NCBI GenBank assembly: GCA_964601805.1
Contig: CAZROW010000004.1
Coordinates: forward strand, 6,430 to 70,429
Source: Eutrophocola sp964601805
GTDB taxonomy: Bacteria > Pseudomonadota > Gammaproteobacteria > Pseudomonadales > Pseudohongiellaceae
Direction: 5' to 3'
Length of the DNA stretch: 64,000 nucleotides
Made by a program: the position numbers and the translations under genes. A model generated the notes under the pieces. That model saw only the letters and a list, made by a program, of their open reading frames with translations. It had not been told where the DNA came from and did not search any database. This document shows, one piece after another, positions 9,360 through 17,682 of the stretch. The first letter of the stretch is position 1. Each line of letters starts with the position of its first letter.

Positions 9360-9494
9360 TCAGGCAGACAGACTGGCGCGACCTTTTGCCCTTCTGCGAT
9401 TCAATACCTGTTTGCCGGCTTTGGTGGCCATACGGGCGCGGAACCCGTGAGTTCTTTTACGCTTGATAACGCTTGGCTGAAATGTTCTTTTCAT
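9360..9494 (-). CDS. rpmH: Large ribosomal subunit protein bL34
   Basis: I translated this by hand because it is short: 44 residues starting MKRTFQPSVIKRKRTHGF and ending with the stop at 9360-9362. Nearly every residue of the L34 family signature is present (FQPS, RTHGFRARM, GKQVLNRRRAKGR). It is the first gene of the rpmH-rnpA-yidD-yidC-mnmE run and is transcribed away from dnaA. Length is exactly normal for gammaproteobacteria. Confidence 0.98.
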   Translation of the reverse strand: MKRTFQPSVIKRKRTHGFRARMATKAGKQVLNRRRAKGRASLSA

Positions 9495-9656
9495 AACGGT
9501 TCCTGGGAAACTCCCAATAAATATTCGTGTCTTGGCTCTCAGCCGATGTCACCTGGTTTAACCCTGGTGGACTTTGGCAACCCTTGATCCTGTGATTTCT
9601 CAAGTAATCCTCAAGCCACAGGAAACGCCGGGAGGAGCCCCAAAAAAGGGATGCGA

Positions 9657-9685
9657 ATTCTAATGGGTTTACCCGCATATTGCAA
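9657..9685 (-). promoter_or_regulatory. Candidate sigma70 promoter of the rpmH operon
   Basis: On the minus strand a -35 TTGCAA (9680-9685) is followed after 17 bases by a -10 TAGAAT (9657-9662). Transcription would begin about 155 bases upstream of rpmH. Spacing is ideal and each hexamer has few mismatches; function is inferred. Confidence 0.45.
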
Positions 9686-9785
9686 TTTTGGCGCGCGAAA
9701 TAAATAAGCGGCCAAAGTCCCTGTCTGCGTGATGAATTCGGGCGGTTGCCAGAGCCGGGAGCAGGCTGGAAAACGCGACAAAACA

Positions 9786-10072
9786 ACCCCTTTTTACCTT
9801 TCAGAGAACCGGACAGTTTCTAACCACTGCAAGCCCACAAGTTATCCACACTTTGCGCACAGGCAAGCGATAAAAGGACAAAGTTTTATCCCCTGTTTTT
9901 TCCCCGGCAATTACCAGCAAAGAGCGGCTAACCAGTTGATAATAAAGGGATAAAAACACCCCCAAATAAGTGAAAAAAACAGGTGTTTGTGTGGATAACA
10001 TGGGGTCCTGACGGTAGAATTGATCCAATAATTCCAACACCAATAATAAAAAAACTCGGAGACGTTAAAACC
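9786..10072. promoter_or_regulatory. dnaA upstream region with two perfect DnaA boxes
   Basis: The 578-bp rpmH-dnaA spacer (9495-10072) holds no credible gene. Its dnaA-proximal half carries TTATCCACA at 9842-9850 and its inverted copy TGTGGATAA at 9990-9998, both exact consensus boxes, flanking an A/T-rich stretch (about 9870-9985) with near-boxes such as TTTATCCCC. In Pseudomonas this spacer is the origin; in E. coli equivalent boxes autoregulate dnaA. A weak promoter TTGATC-16-AATAAT (10020-10047) follows the second box, which favours autoregulation, but a second origin element cannot be excluded. Confidence 0.6.
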
Positions 10073-11620
10073 GTGATTGTTGCCACCTGGCAGAAGTGCA
10101 TTTACTGTCTTAAAAACGAACTTCCTTCACAGCAATTTAATACCTGGATCCGGCCATTAAGGTTTATCAACGGCAGTAATACCCTGTATTTGCTCGCGCC
10201 TAACCGTTTTATCCTGGAGTGGGTCAAGGACCACTTCCTGGAGCGCATTGAAGCCATTATCAGCGATAACAGCAATGGCGCCATGCCCCGCATCATCCTG
10301 GAAATAGCCAGTGCCGAAAAATTGCCCGCGGACATATCCCTCGACCAGGCCATGAGCACCTCGGATTTGACCAATGCGCTTGAACCCGAACAATACAGTG
10401 ACACAGACCCTGATTCAGTAGTGGGAGCCGGCCAGGCAGACAGGCAGGCATCGGATGCAACCTACGGGGATTCCGGTTTTGACAGCGAGGCCAACAGTCG
10501 CACAGTTTCCGTCAAAAACTCACATAAAGAGGCCCAGGATAAACAAACCCGGCGCATTTACGGCAATCGCCCCCGAGAAAATGACAAGAAAAGCCGCTAC
10601 AAGGGTGAGCTGAATACCAATTACACCTTTAATAACTTCATTGAAGGCAAGTCCAACCAGATAGCCAGGGCCGCCGCGGCCCAGGTGGCCGACAATCCCG
10701 GTGGCGCCTACAACCCCCTGTTTATCTATGGCGGTGTCGGGCTGGGCAAAACCCATCTGATGCATGCCATTGGCAACCACCTGCTCGAGCAGGATCCCAA
10801 TGCCAATATCGTCTACCTGCATTCACAAACCTTTGTCGGCAGCATGGTTTCAGCACTGCAGCTCAATGCCATCAATGAATTCAAACGTTACTATCATTCT
10901 GTAGATGCCCTGCTCATCGATGACATCCAGTTTTTTGCCAACAAGGAACGCTCCCAGGAGGAGTTTTTCCATACCTTCAATGCCATTTTTGAAGGTGGCC
11001 GCCAGATCATCATGACCTGTGACAAATACCACAGTGAAATCAATGGTTTGGAAGAGCGTCTCAAGTCCCGCTTTGGCTGGGGCCTGTCCGTTGCCGTGGA
11101 ACCCCCGGAGTTGGAAACACGGGCAGCCATCCTCATCAACAAGGCCAACCAGGAGCAGGTTTACCTGGGTAACGAAGAAGCTATTTTCATGGCGCAGAAA
11201 CTGCGCTCCAATGTTCGTGAGTTGGAAGGGGCGCTCAAGAAAGTGGTTGCCCATGCCAGGTTCATGGGGTCTGATATCAGTGTGCCGCTGATCAAGGAAG
11301 CATTGAAGGACTTGCTCGCGATCCAGAACAAGCTCATCAGTGTGGATAATATCCAGCGCACAGTAGCCGAGTACTACAAGATCAAGATGGCCGACATGAT
11401 TTCCAAACGCCGCAACCGCTCCGTTGCCAGGCCAAGACAAATGGCCATGTGCCTGTCCAAGGAACTGACCAATCACAGCCTGCCGGAAATTGGCAGTATG
11501 TATGGTGGCCGGGATCACACGACGGTGCTGCATGCCTGTCGTACTATCAATGATCTACGCAAGTCGTCCTCGGACATCAACGAGGATTACAAGAACCTGT
11601 TACGCTCTTTATCCAGTTAA
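10073..11620 (+). CDS. dnaA: Chromosomal replication initiator DnaA
   Basis: AAA+ ATPase that binds DnaA boxes and melts the origin. I place the start at GTG 10073 (515 aa): the product then begins VIVATWQKC and runs into LPSQQFNTWIRPL, matching the N-terminal domain I of relatives, with GGAG at 10058-10061. A longer in-frame ATG at 9983 would add 30 unrelated residues. The P-loop GGVGLGKTH is near residue 220, Walker B is LLIDDIQF, and the C-terminal box-binding signature GGRDHTTVLHAC is intact. The linker domain II (about 85-170) is long and polar. dnaN follows after 33 bp. Confidence 0.97.
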   Translation: MIVATWQKCIYCLKNELPSQQFNTWIRPLRFINGSNTLYLLAPNRFILEWVKDHFLERIEAIISDNSNGAMPRIILEIASAEKLPADISLDQAMSTSDLTNALEPEQYSDTDPDSVVGAGQADRQASDATYGDSGFDSEANSRTVSVKNSHKEAQDKQTRRIYGNRPRENDKKSRYKGELNTNYTFNNFIEGKSNQIARAAAAQVADNPGGAYNPLFIYGGVGLGKTHLMHAIGNHLLEQDPNANIVYLHSQTFVGSMVSALQLNAINEFKRYYHSVDALLIDDIQFFANKERSQEEFFHTFNAIFEGGRQIIMTCDKYHSEINGLEERLKSRFGWGLSVAVEPPELETRAAILINKANQEQVYLGNEEAIFMAQKLRSNVRELEGALKKVVAHARFMGSDISVPLIKEALKDLLAIQNKLISVDNIQRTVAEYYKIKMADMISKRRNRSVARPRQMAMCLSKELTNHSLPEIGSMYGGRDHTTVLHACRTINDLRKSSSDINEDYKNLLRSLSS

Positions 11621-11653
11621 AAACCCTTTAAAAACAAAGGACTATAATTAGCC

Positions 11654-12760
11654 ATGCAATTTGAAATATCCCGTGAAGCCTTGATCAAACCCCTGCAGCT
11701 GGTCACCGGAGTGGTGGAAAGGCGGCAGACCCTGCCAGTCCTGTCCAACGTGTTGCTGGCACTGGATAAGAAAATGCTGTCTTTGACGGGAACCGACCTG
11801 GAAGTCGAGCTGACCGGCAGTGTGGAAGTGGACTCGGCCGGCAGCGATGGCGAGATCACCGTCCCTGCCAGGAAGTTGATGGATATCTGTAAATCACTCC
11901 CTGACAGTGCTTCCCTCAAATTTGACCTGGCAGACGACAAACTCAAGATCCAGTCGGGCCGCAGCCGTTTTTCGCTGTCGACCTTGCCGGCAACAGACTT
12001 TCCCGGTGTCGATGAGTCTTCCGGCACCCTGGAATTTGCCGCAGCAAAAAGCCTGTTGAAAACCATGCTCCAGAACACCAGTTTTGCCATGGCACAGCAG
12101 GATGTCCGTTATTATCTGAACGGCATGCTTGTTGAAGTAAGCGCTGACTATCTACGAGTCGTAGCTACTGACGGCCATCGGCTGGCCATGCAAACCGAGA
12201 GCATAAAATCGGGGGTTTCCGACACCAGCGGCGTCATCGTTCCGCGCAAAGGGGTTCTGGAGCTGGGCAGGCTGCTTTCAGACGGTGATGACGAGGATAT
12301 CAACGTGGTGATTGGCACGAACCATATCCGCGTCACCATGTCGAATTTTACCTTCACGTCGAAGCTCGTCGACGGCAAGTTCCCCGACTACAACCGGGTA
12401 TTGCCCAAAGGCGGCGACAAGAATGTGATAGCCGGCCGTGAACAACTGCGTGACTCCCTGAACCGCACAGCCATCCTGTCCAATGAAAAATTCCGTGGCA
12501 TTCGCCTGATCCTGTCCGACGATGAACTCAAGATCATCGCCAACAACCCGGAGCAGGAAGAGGCCGAGGAAACCGTGCCTGTCGAATACAAGGGAGACTC
12601 CCTGGAAATCGGATTCAACGTGATTTACCTGGTTGATGTGCTCAACGTGCTGGATTCGGAGAATGTCCAGCTCATTGTCTCCGATCCCAACAGCAGCGCC
12701 CTTGTTCAATCTTCAGACGACAGCAGTGCGATCTATGTTGTCATGCCAATGAGACTCTAG
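11654..12760 (+). CDS. dnaN: DNA polymerase III beta sliding clamp
   Basis: Ring-shaped processivity clamp for DNA polymerase III, 368 residues, with the three tandem clamp domains expected from its length. Recognisable blocks are TLPVLSNVLL near residue 27, a DGHRLA motif near 174 and the C-terminal YVVMPMRL, which ends the family almost invariantly. It lies 33 bp after dnaA and 31 bp before recF in the standard replication operon. Confidence 0.98.
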   Translation: MQFEISREALIKPLQLVTGVVERRQTLPVLSNVLLALDKKMLSLTGTDLEVELTGSVEVDSAGSDGEITVPARKLMDICKSLPDSASLKFDLADDKLKIQSGRSRFSLSTLPATDFPGVDESSGTLEFAAAKSLLKTMLQNTSFAMAQQDVRYYLNGMLVEVSADYLRVVATDGHRLAMQTESIKSGVSDTSGVIVPRKGVLELGRLLSDGDDEDINVVIGTNHIRVTMSNFTFTSKLVDGKFPDYNRVLPKGGDKNVIAGREQLRDSLNRTAILSNEKFRGIRLILSDDELKIIANNPEQEEAEETVPVEYKGDSLEIGFNVIYLVDVLNVLDSENVQLIVSDPNSSALVQSSDDSSAIYVVMPMRL

Positions 12761-12791
12761 GGCACCAGGGACCCCGTGCACCAGGGGTATT

Positions 12792-13892
12792 ATGCCCAGC
12801 ATTCGCAAACTCCAGATAAACACCTTCAGAAACCTGGCTCAGGAAAGCCTTGAGCCAGGCGTCCATGTCAATTTGATTGCCGGTGAAAATGGCAGTGGCA
12901 AATCCAGCATCCTGGAAGCCATTTATTTCCTTGGCCTGGGCCGCTCATTCCGCAATATTCAGCAAACTCCCCTGATTCAGCACGGCAAGCGGGAATGCGC
13001 TGTATTTGGCGAATTGGATAAAAATCTTACACTGGGTGTCAGCCGCAGCCTGGATGATCCCCCCAAAATTCGAATACAGGGAAACAAGGCCGACTCCTCC
13101 GCCGACCTGGCGCGCCACCTGCCCTTGCAACTACTTAATGCTGAAGCCTTTCGCTTGCTGGAAGGCGGACCAAAAACCCGCCGGCAGTACATCGACTGGG
13201 GAGTGTTCCACGTGGAACATGGTTTTCACACCCACTGGCGTGACTTCAAGCGCTGCCTGCAGCACCGCAACAGCCTGTTGAAACGAAAGGCTGCCCTATC
13301 CGAGCTTGAGCCGTGGACCCAGGAGTTATGTCGACATGCTGCTGCAATCGACGAGCAGCGCAAGAATTACCTGGCGGATTTCCTGCCCCATCTGGAAACC
13401 CTGCTGGCCAGGCTGATTCAACTGGATGAGCTGAGTTTTCGTTATTACCGGGGCTGGAGCGAAGATGAGAACCTGGAGCAGGTACTGACGGTCAGCCTGG
13501 AACGGGATCGCATGCTTGGCCACACCGCGGCCGGCCCCCAGCGCGCCGACCTGAAGATTCGCATGGGCAGTCAGTCCGCCAGCGATATCCTGTCTCGTGG
13601 CCAGCAAAAACTGGTGGTCAGCGCCATGAAACTGGCACAGGGCGCATTTCTGGCAGGGCATGCCGGCCACCAGTGTGTATACCTGATTGATGATCTTCCC
13701 GCCGAACTGGACAGGGAAAATCGACAGAAAGTCTGCGTGTTAATACGGGAGCTCGGCGGCCAGGTGTTCATCACGGGCACTGACAGTGAAGAGCTGCAGG
13801 AGACCATGGCCAGGTCTGGTTTCGAGTTGAAGGAATGCAAGCTGTTCCACGTGAAACATGGTAGAATTGAAGGATTGGAAACAGTCGCTTAA
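12792..13892 (+). CDS. recF: DNA replication and repair protein RecF
   Basis: SMC-like ATPase that loads RecA at single-strand gaps with RecO and RecR. The P-loop GENGSGKS is at residues 31-38, the ABC signature LSRGQQKLV near 266, and Walker B YLIDDLPAELD near 296. Length 366 is normal. The reading frame contains two 16-bp ParB-binding palindromes, each encoding an FHV(E/K)H peptide (see parS entries), so part of this coding sequence is also a segregation site. gyrB follows after 78 bp. Confidence 0.96.
   Translation: MPSIRKLQINTFRNLAQESLEPGVHVNLIAGENGSGKSSILEAIYFLGLGRSFRNIQQTPLIQHGKRECAVFGELDKNLTLGVSRSLDDPPKIRIQGNKADSSADLARHLPLQLLNAEAFRLLEGGPKTRRQYIDWGVFHVEHGFHTHWRDFKRCLQHRNSLLKRKAALSELEPWTQELCRHAAAIDEQRKNYLADFLPHLETLLARLIQLDELSFRYYRGWSEDENLEQVLTVSLERDRMLGHTAAGPQRADLKIRMGSQSASDILSRGQQKLVVSAMKLAQGAFLAGHAGHQCVYLIDDLPAELDRENRQKVCVLIRELGGQVFITGTDSEELQETMARSGFELKECKLFHVKHGRIEGLETVA
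13204..13219. other. parS: parS centromere-like site 1 (inside recF)
   Basis: TGTTCCACGTGGAACA is a perfect 16-bp palindrome and matches the chromosomal parS consensus bound by ParB. It lies within recF, about 8 kb from the putative oriC and 11.7 kb from parB. The sequence match is direct; ParB binding is inferred from the family. Confidence 0.9.
13843..13858. other. parS: parS centromere-like site 2 (inside recF)
   Basis: TGTTCCACGTGAAACA has a single deviation from perfect symmetry and matches the parS consensus. It lies 639 bp after site 1, close to the end of recF. It encodes FHVKH, while the first site encodes FHVEH. Confidence 0.85.
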
Positions 13893-13970
13893 CGGCGCCT
13901 GAGAGCTGAAAGTCTGGTCAAAATAGGGCTTTGAAAAACAAGCACTTAGCAAGACCGAGGGAAATCTTAT

Positions 13971-16385
13971 ATGGCAGAGCAAGGTAACTACGATTCTTCC
14001 AGTATCAAGGTCCTGAAAGGCCTTGATGCCGTCAGGAAACGTCCGGGCATGTACATCGGTGATACCGATGATGGTACCGGGCTTCACCACATGGTTTTTG
14101 AGCTGGTCGATAACTCCATCGATGAGGCCCTGGCCGGGCATTGCGACCTGATCAAGGTCATTATCCATGCCGATGAAACCGTCAGCGTGTCTGACAATGG
14201 ACGCGGTATTCCCACCGAGATTCATGAAGAAGGCGTCTCTGCTGCCGAAGTCATCATGACCGTACTGCATGCCGGCGGTAAATTTGACGACAACAGCTAT
14301 AAAGTCAGTGGCGGATTACATGGTGTGGGTGTTTCCGTGGTTAACGCCCTCTCATCCTACCTCAAGCTCACCATCTGGCGCGGCGGCAAGATTCACGAGC
14401 AGATCTACCACCATGGTGTCCCTGAAGAGCCTTTGAAAGTCGTCGGGGATACCGACATCTCCGGTACCCTGTGTCATTTCAAGCCTTCCGTGGATACCTT
14501 CACCAATATCGAGTTTGAGTACGATATTCTTGCCAAGAAGCTGCGTGAACTGGCATTTCTGAATGCCGGCATTGCCATTGAGCTGACAGATGAGCGCACG
14601 GACAAGACAGAAACGTTCAAATATGACGGTGGCCTGGAAGCCTTCGTCAATTACCTGAACCAGAACAGGACCCCGATAAACAAGATCTTTCACTTTTCTT
14701 CCGAGCTCGACAGTATTGGTATAGAAGTGGCACTGCAGTGGAATGACGCCTACCAGGAAAACATCTACGCCTACACCAACAATATTCCTCAGCGTGACGG
14801 CGGTACTCACCTGGCCGGTTTTCGCGGAGCCCTCACCCGTGTGCTGAAAAGCTATATCGACAAGGAACTGGAAGGCCGTAAAGGCAAGGAAGTACAGACC
14901 TCTGGCGATGACGCACGCGAAGGACTGACCGCAATCATTTCAGTGAAAGTCCCGGATCCCAAGTTTTCTTCCCAGACCAAGGACAAGCTGGTTTCCTCGG
15001 AAGTGAAAACCGCCGTGGAGCAGGAAATGGGCCGCCAGTTTTCAGATTTCCTGATGGAGAACCCGCAGGAAGCGAAGAGCATCGTGAACAAGATGCTGGA
15101 TGCAGCTCGCGCCCGGGAAGCCGCGCGCAAGGCGCGTGAAATGACCCGACGCAAAGGGGCACTGGATGTTGCAGGTCTACCCGGCAAACTGGCTGATTGC
15201 CAGGAAAAGGATCCTGCCCTGTCTGAACTGTACATTGTGGAGGGTGATTCTGCCGGCGGCTCTGCCAAGCAGGGGCGTAACCGCAAGAACCAGGCAATCC
15301 TGCCGCTCAAGGGTAAGATTCTCAATGTGGAAAAAGCGCGTTTTGACAAGATGCTCAGTTCGGCTGAAATCGGCACGCTCATCAAGGCAATGGGTTGCGG
15401 CATCGGGGCAGAGGAGTTTGATCCCGACAGTCTCAGGTACCACAGCATTATTATCATGACCGACGCCGATGTAGACGGCTCCCATATCCGCACCCTGCTG
15501 CTGACCTTCTTTTTCAGGCAGATGCGCGAGCTGGTGGAACGTGGCCATATTTTTATTGCACAGCCGCCGCTCTACAAGATTCGCAAGGGCAAGCAGGAAC
15601 AGTACCTCAAGGATGACGATGAACTGGCCTTGTTCCAGACCCAGAATGCCCTTGAAGGGGCCAGCCTGCATGTCAATGCCGATGCCCCGGGTATCAGCAG
15701 CAGCGCCCTGGAAAGCATCGTCAACGAGTATCGAAACGTACGTTCAATAATAAAAAGATTGTCCCGCCAGTATCCCAGTGAAGTCCTGGAAGAGCTGATC
15801 AGGTTGCCCCAACTGACCTTTGAAGACATGTCAGACAAGGACAAGGTTGAACAATGGGCCAGGGAACTGGAAGAAGCCGTTGCCATAAACAAGTCATCGG
15901 GTGCCATCTATGAATTCAGCGTGGTCCATGATGAAGAAGAAAAAGTTTACGAGCCCATGGTGAAATCGATCGTGCATGGTGTTTCACGAAAGACCACCTT
16001 GCGCCCCGAGCTGTTCAAGTCAAAAGAATACAGCGACATTATCGGGCTGGGTGAAAAACTCTCTGGCATGTTTGAGCCGGGTGCGTATGTGAAACGGGGT
16101 GAAAAAACCCAGGTTGTTGCCGATTTCAAACATGCGCTGGACTGGCTCATGAAAGAAGCCATGAAGGGTATCTACCTGCAGCGATACAAAGGTCTCGGTG
16201 AAATGAATCCGTCACAATTGTGGGAGACCACCATGGATCCGGAATTCCGCCGCATGACCCGTGTCACGATCGAGGACGCCATGAGCGCTGACCAGCTGTT
16301 TTCTACCCTGATGGGTGACCAGGTGGAGCCAAGGCGGGCGTTTATCGAGGACAATGCGCTGAACGTGTCAAACCTGGACGTATAG
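13971..16385 (+). CDS. gyrB: DNA gyrase subunit B
   Basis: ATPase subunit of gyrase, which introduces negative supercoils. The 804 residues match the long gammaproteobacterial form with the extra domain in the TOPRIM region. The GHKL ATP-binding motifs are present (DNGRGIP; GGLHGVGVSVVNALS), and the TOPRIM acidic residues are E424 (EGDSAGG) and D498/D500/D502 (DADVDGSHI). A good ribosome-binding site (GAGGGA) precedes the ATG. The stop lies 2 bp from the convergent plsC stop, with no hairpin between them. Confidence 0.98.
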   Translation: MAEQGNYDSSSIKVLKGLDAVRKRPGMYIGDTDDGTGLHHMVFELVDNSIDEALAGHCDLIKVIIHADETVSVSDNGRGIPTEIHEEGVSAAEVIMTVLHAGGKFDDNSYKVSGGLHGVGVSVVNALSSYLKLTIWRGGKIHEQIYHHGVPEEPLKVVGDTDISGTLCHFKPSVDTFTNIEFEYDILAKKLRELAFLNAGIAIELTDERTDKTETFKYDGGLEAFVNYLNQNRTPINKIFHFSSELDSIGIEVALQWNDAYQENIYAYTNNIPQRDGGTHLAGFRGALTRVLKSYIDKELEGRKGKEVQTSGDDAREGLTAIISVKVPDPKFSSQTKDKLVSSEVKTAVEQEMGRQFSDFLMENPQEAKSIVNKMLDAARAREAARKAREMTRRKGALDVAGLPGKLADCQEKDPALSELYIVEGDSAGGSAKQGRNRKNQAILPLKGKILNVEKARFDKMLSSAEIGTLIKAMGCGIGAEEFDPDSLRYHSIIIMTDADVDGSHIRTLLLTFFFRQMRELVERGHIFIAQPPLYKIRKGKQEQYLKDDDELALFQTQNALEGASLHVNADAPGISSSALESIVNEYRNVRSIIKRLSRQYPSEVLEELIRLPQLTFEDMSDKDKVEQWARELEEAVAINKSSGAIYEFSVVHDEEEKVYEPMVKSIVHGVSRKTTLRPELFKSKEYSDIIGLGEKLSGMFEPGAYVKRGEKTQVVADFKHALDWLMKEAMKGIYLQRYKGLGEMNPSQLWETTMDPEFRRMTRVTIEDAMSADQLFSTLMGDQVEPRRAFIEDNALNVSNLDV

Positions 16386-16387
16386 CG

Positions 16388-17098
16388 TCACTGCTTCTGG
16401 TATGTAATGGCCTGGCGAATCCAGGCCTCGACTTCCCGGGTGACTTCCTTTGTCGTTCGCCCGGCGGGGTCAATCGGCTTTCCGATGATTACCTTGACGG
16501 TACCGGGATACTTGATGAACTTGTGTGCCGGCCAGCATAAGCCGGCATTATGGGCCACGGGTAAAATCTTCCTGCCACTGGTTAATGCCAATTCGGCTCC
16601 GCCTCCGGAATAACGTTTTTCCACCCCGGGTTCCACGCGAGTACCTTCCGGAAAGACCAGGACGGAGAATCCATCATCCAGGTGTTCACGCCCCTGCTTC
16701 ATGAGTTGCTGCAACGACTTGCTTTTCTTGCTCCGATCAATGGCAATTGGCCTGAGCAGGCGTAATCCCCAGCCAAAGAAAGGAATATTGAGCAGCTGCT
16801 TTTTAAGAATGGCACAGATGGGCAGGAACTCCCAGTACAGGAACAGTGTTTCCCAGGGACTCTGGTGATTGGCCAGCAGCACAAAGGGGTCAGATGGCAC
16901 ATTTTCTTTTCCGATGACCTCATATTTCACGCCACAGGTAATTTTCAACCACCAGATAGTGAAGGCATTCCAGACCAGGAAGTAGCGATAACGCATACCG
17001 ATGGGCATGAACAGGCCCAGGATTACACAAATGGTTGCGTGGGGTACCAGGGTGGTGAAATAACCCAGGTAAAAAAGTGATGAGCGCAGGATGAGCAT
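16388..17098 (-). CDS. plsC: 1-acyl-sn-glycerol-3-phosphate acyltransferase (PlsC family)
   Basis: Membrane acyltransferase that adds the second acyl chain to lysophosphatidic acid in phospholipid synthesis. The catalytic HX4D/E block appears as NHQSPWE, and FPEGTR is the substrate-binding motif. I use the start at 17098 (236 aa, MLILRSSLFYLGYF), giving an N-terminal hydrophobic anchor and a 7-bp gap to gmhB; an in-frame start at 17185 would overlap gmhB. This gene follows glyS-gmhB in many relatives. An ornithine-lipid or other LPLAT role is less likely. Confidence 0.88.
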   Translation of the reverse strand: MLILRSSLFYLGYFTTLVPHATICVILGLFMPIGMRYRYFLVWNAFTIWWLKITCGVKYEVIGKENVPSDPFVLLANHQSPWETLFLYWEFLPICAILKKQLLNIPFFGWGLRLLRPIAIDRSKKSKSLQQLMKQGREHLDDGFSVLVFPEGTRVEPGVEKRYSGGGAELALTSGRKILPVAHNAGLCWPAHKFIKYPGTVKVIIGKPIDPAGRTTKEVTREVEAWIRQAITYQKQ

Positions 17099-17105
17099 TG
17101 GCTGG

Positions 17106-17672
17106 TCAGTTTGCCGCGTTGTTATGGTCGGCAATAATGAACATGGCAGCAGAGAAAAGGTCATCAAAAACCGGCACCTTGGCAAGTTTGGCCGGGTCCA
17201 TTGAAGACTGGGTCAGCGTGCCTTTTCCGGTAAGCACCAGTATGGGCTTGCAGCCTTTGGCCAGGGCTACATCGATATCCTTTTCTGTATCACCGACAAA
17301 CCAGGAGCCGGCTACAGAACAGGAAAACTGCTCTTCAATCTGGTTCAACAACCCGGGTTTGGGCTTGCGACATTCACATCCCTCATCGGGTCTGTGGGGG
17401 CAGAAAAATATGCCGGAGATTGAACCGCCCTTCTCTTCCACCAGGCTGATCATCAGCTCGTGCATGCGGGCCAGGGTAAATTCATCAAACAGGCCACGCC
17501 CAAGGCCGGACTGGTTGGTCGCTACACAGACCCTGAAACCGGATTTGGAAAGCTCACTGATGGCATCAATACTGCCGGCCAGGGGAAACCACTCATCTTC
17601 GCTTTTGATGTATTCGTCCGAGTCATGGTTAATGACACCGTCCCGGTCGAGAATGATCAAGGGAGAGTTCAT
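17106..17672 (-). CDS. gmhB: D-glycero-beta-D-manno-heptose-1,7-bisphosphate 7-phosphatase
   Basis: HAD-family phosphatase that removes the 7-phosphate in ADP-heptose synthesis for the LPS inner core. Residues 9-15 give DRDGVIN (nucleophile and acid/base Asp), ATNQSG is motif II, and the structural zinc loop is CPHRPDEGCECRKPKPG. Length is 188. It sits between glyS (10 bp) and plsC (7 bp) in one run. The heptosyltransferase at 22551 uses the product pathway. Confidence 0.93.
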   Translation of the reverse strand: MNSPLIILDRDGVINHDSDEYIKSEDEWFPLAGSIDAISELSKSGFRVCVATNQSGLGRGLFDEFTLARMHELMISLVEEKGGSISGIFFCPHRPDEGCECRKPKPGLLNQIEEQFSCSVAGSWFVGDTEKDIDVALAKGCKPILVLTGKGTLTQSSMDPAKLAKVPVFDDLFSAAMFIIADHNNAAN

Positions 17673-17682
17673 GATAAGGATT

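Noticed and set aside
9729..9953. 74-codon ORF in the rpmH-dnaA spacer
   Set aside because: Composition is not protein-like and it spans a DnaA box; better explained as regulatory DNA.
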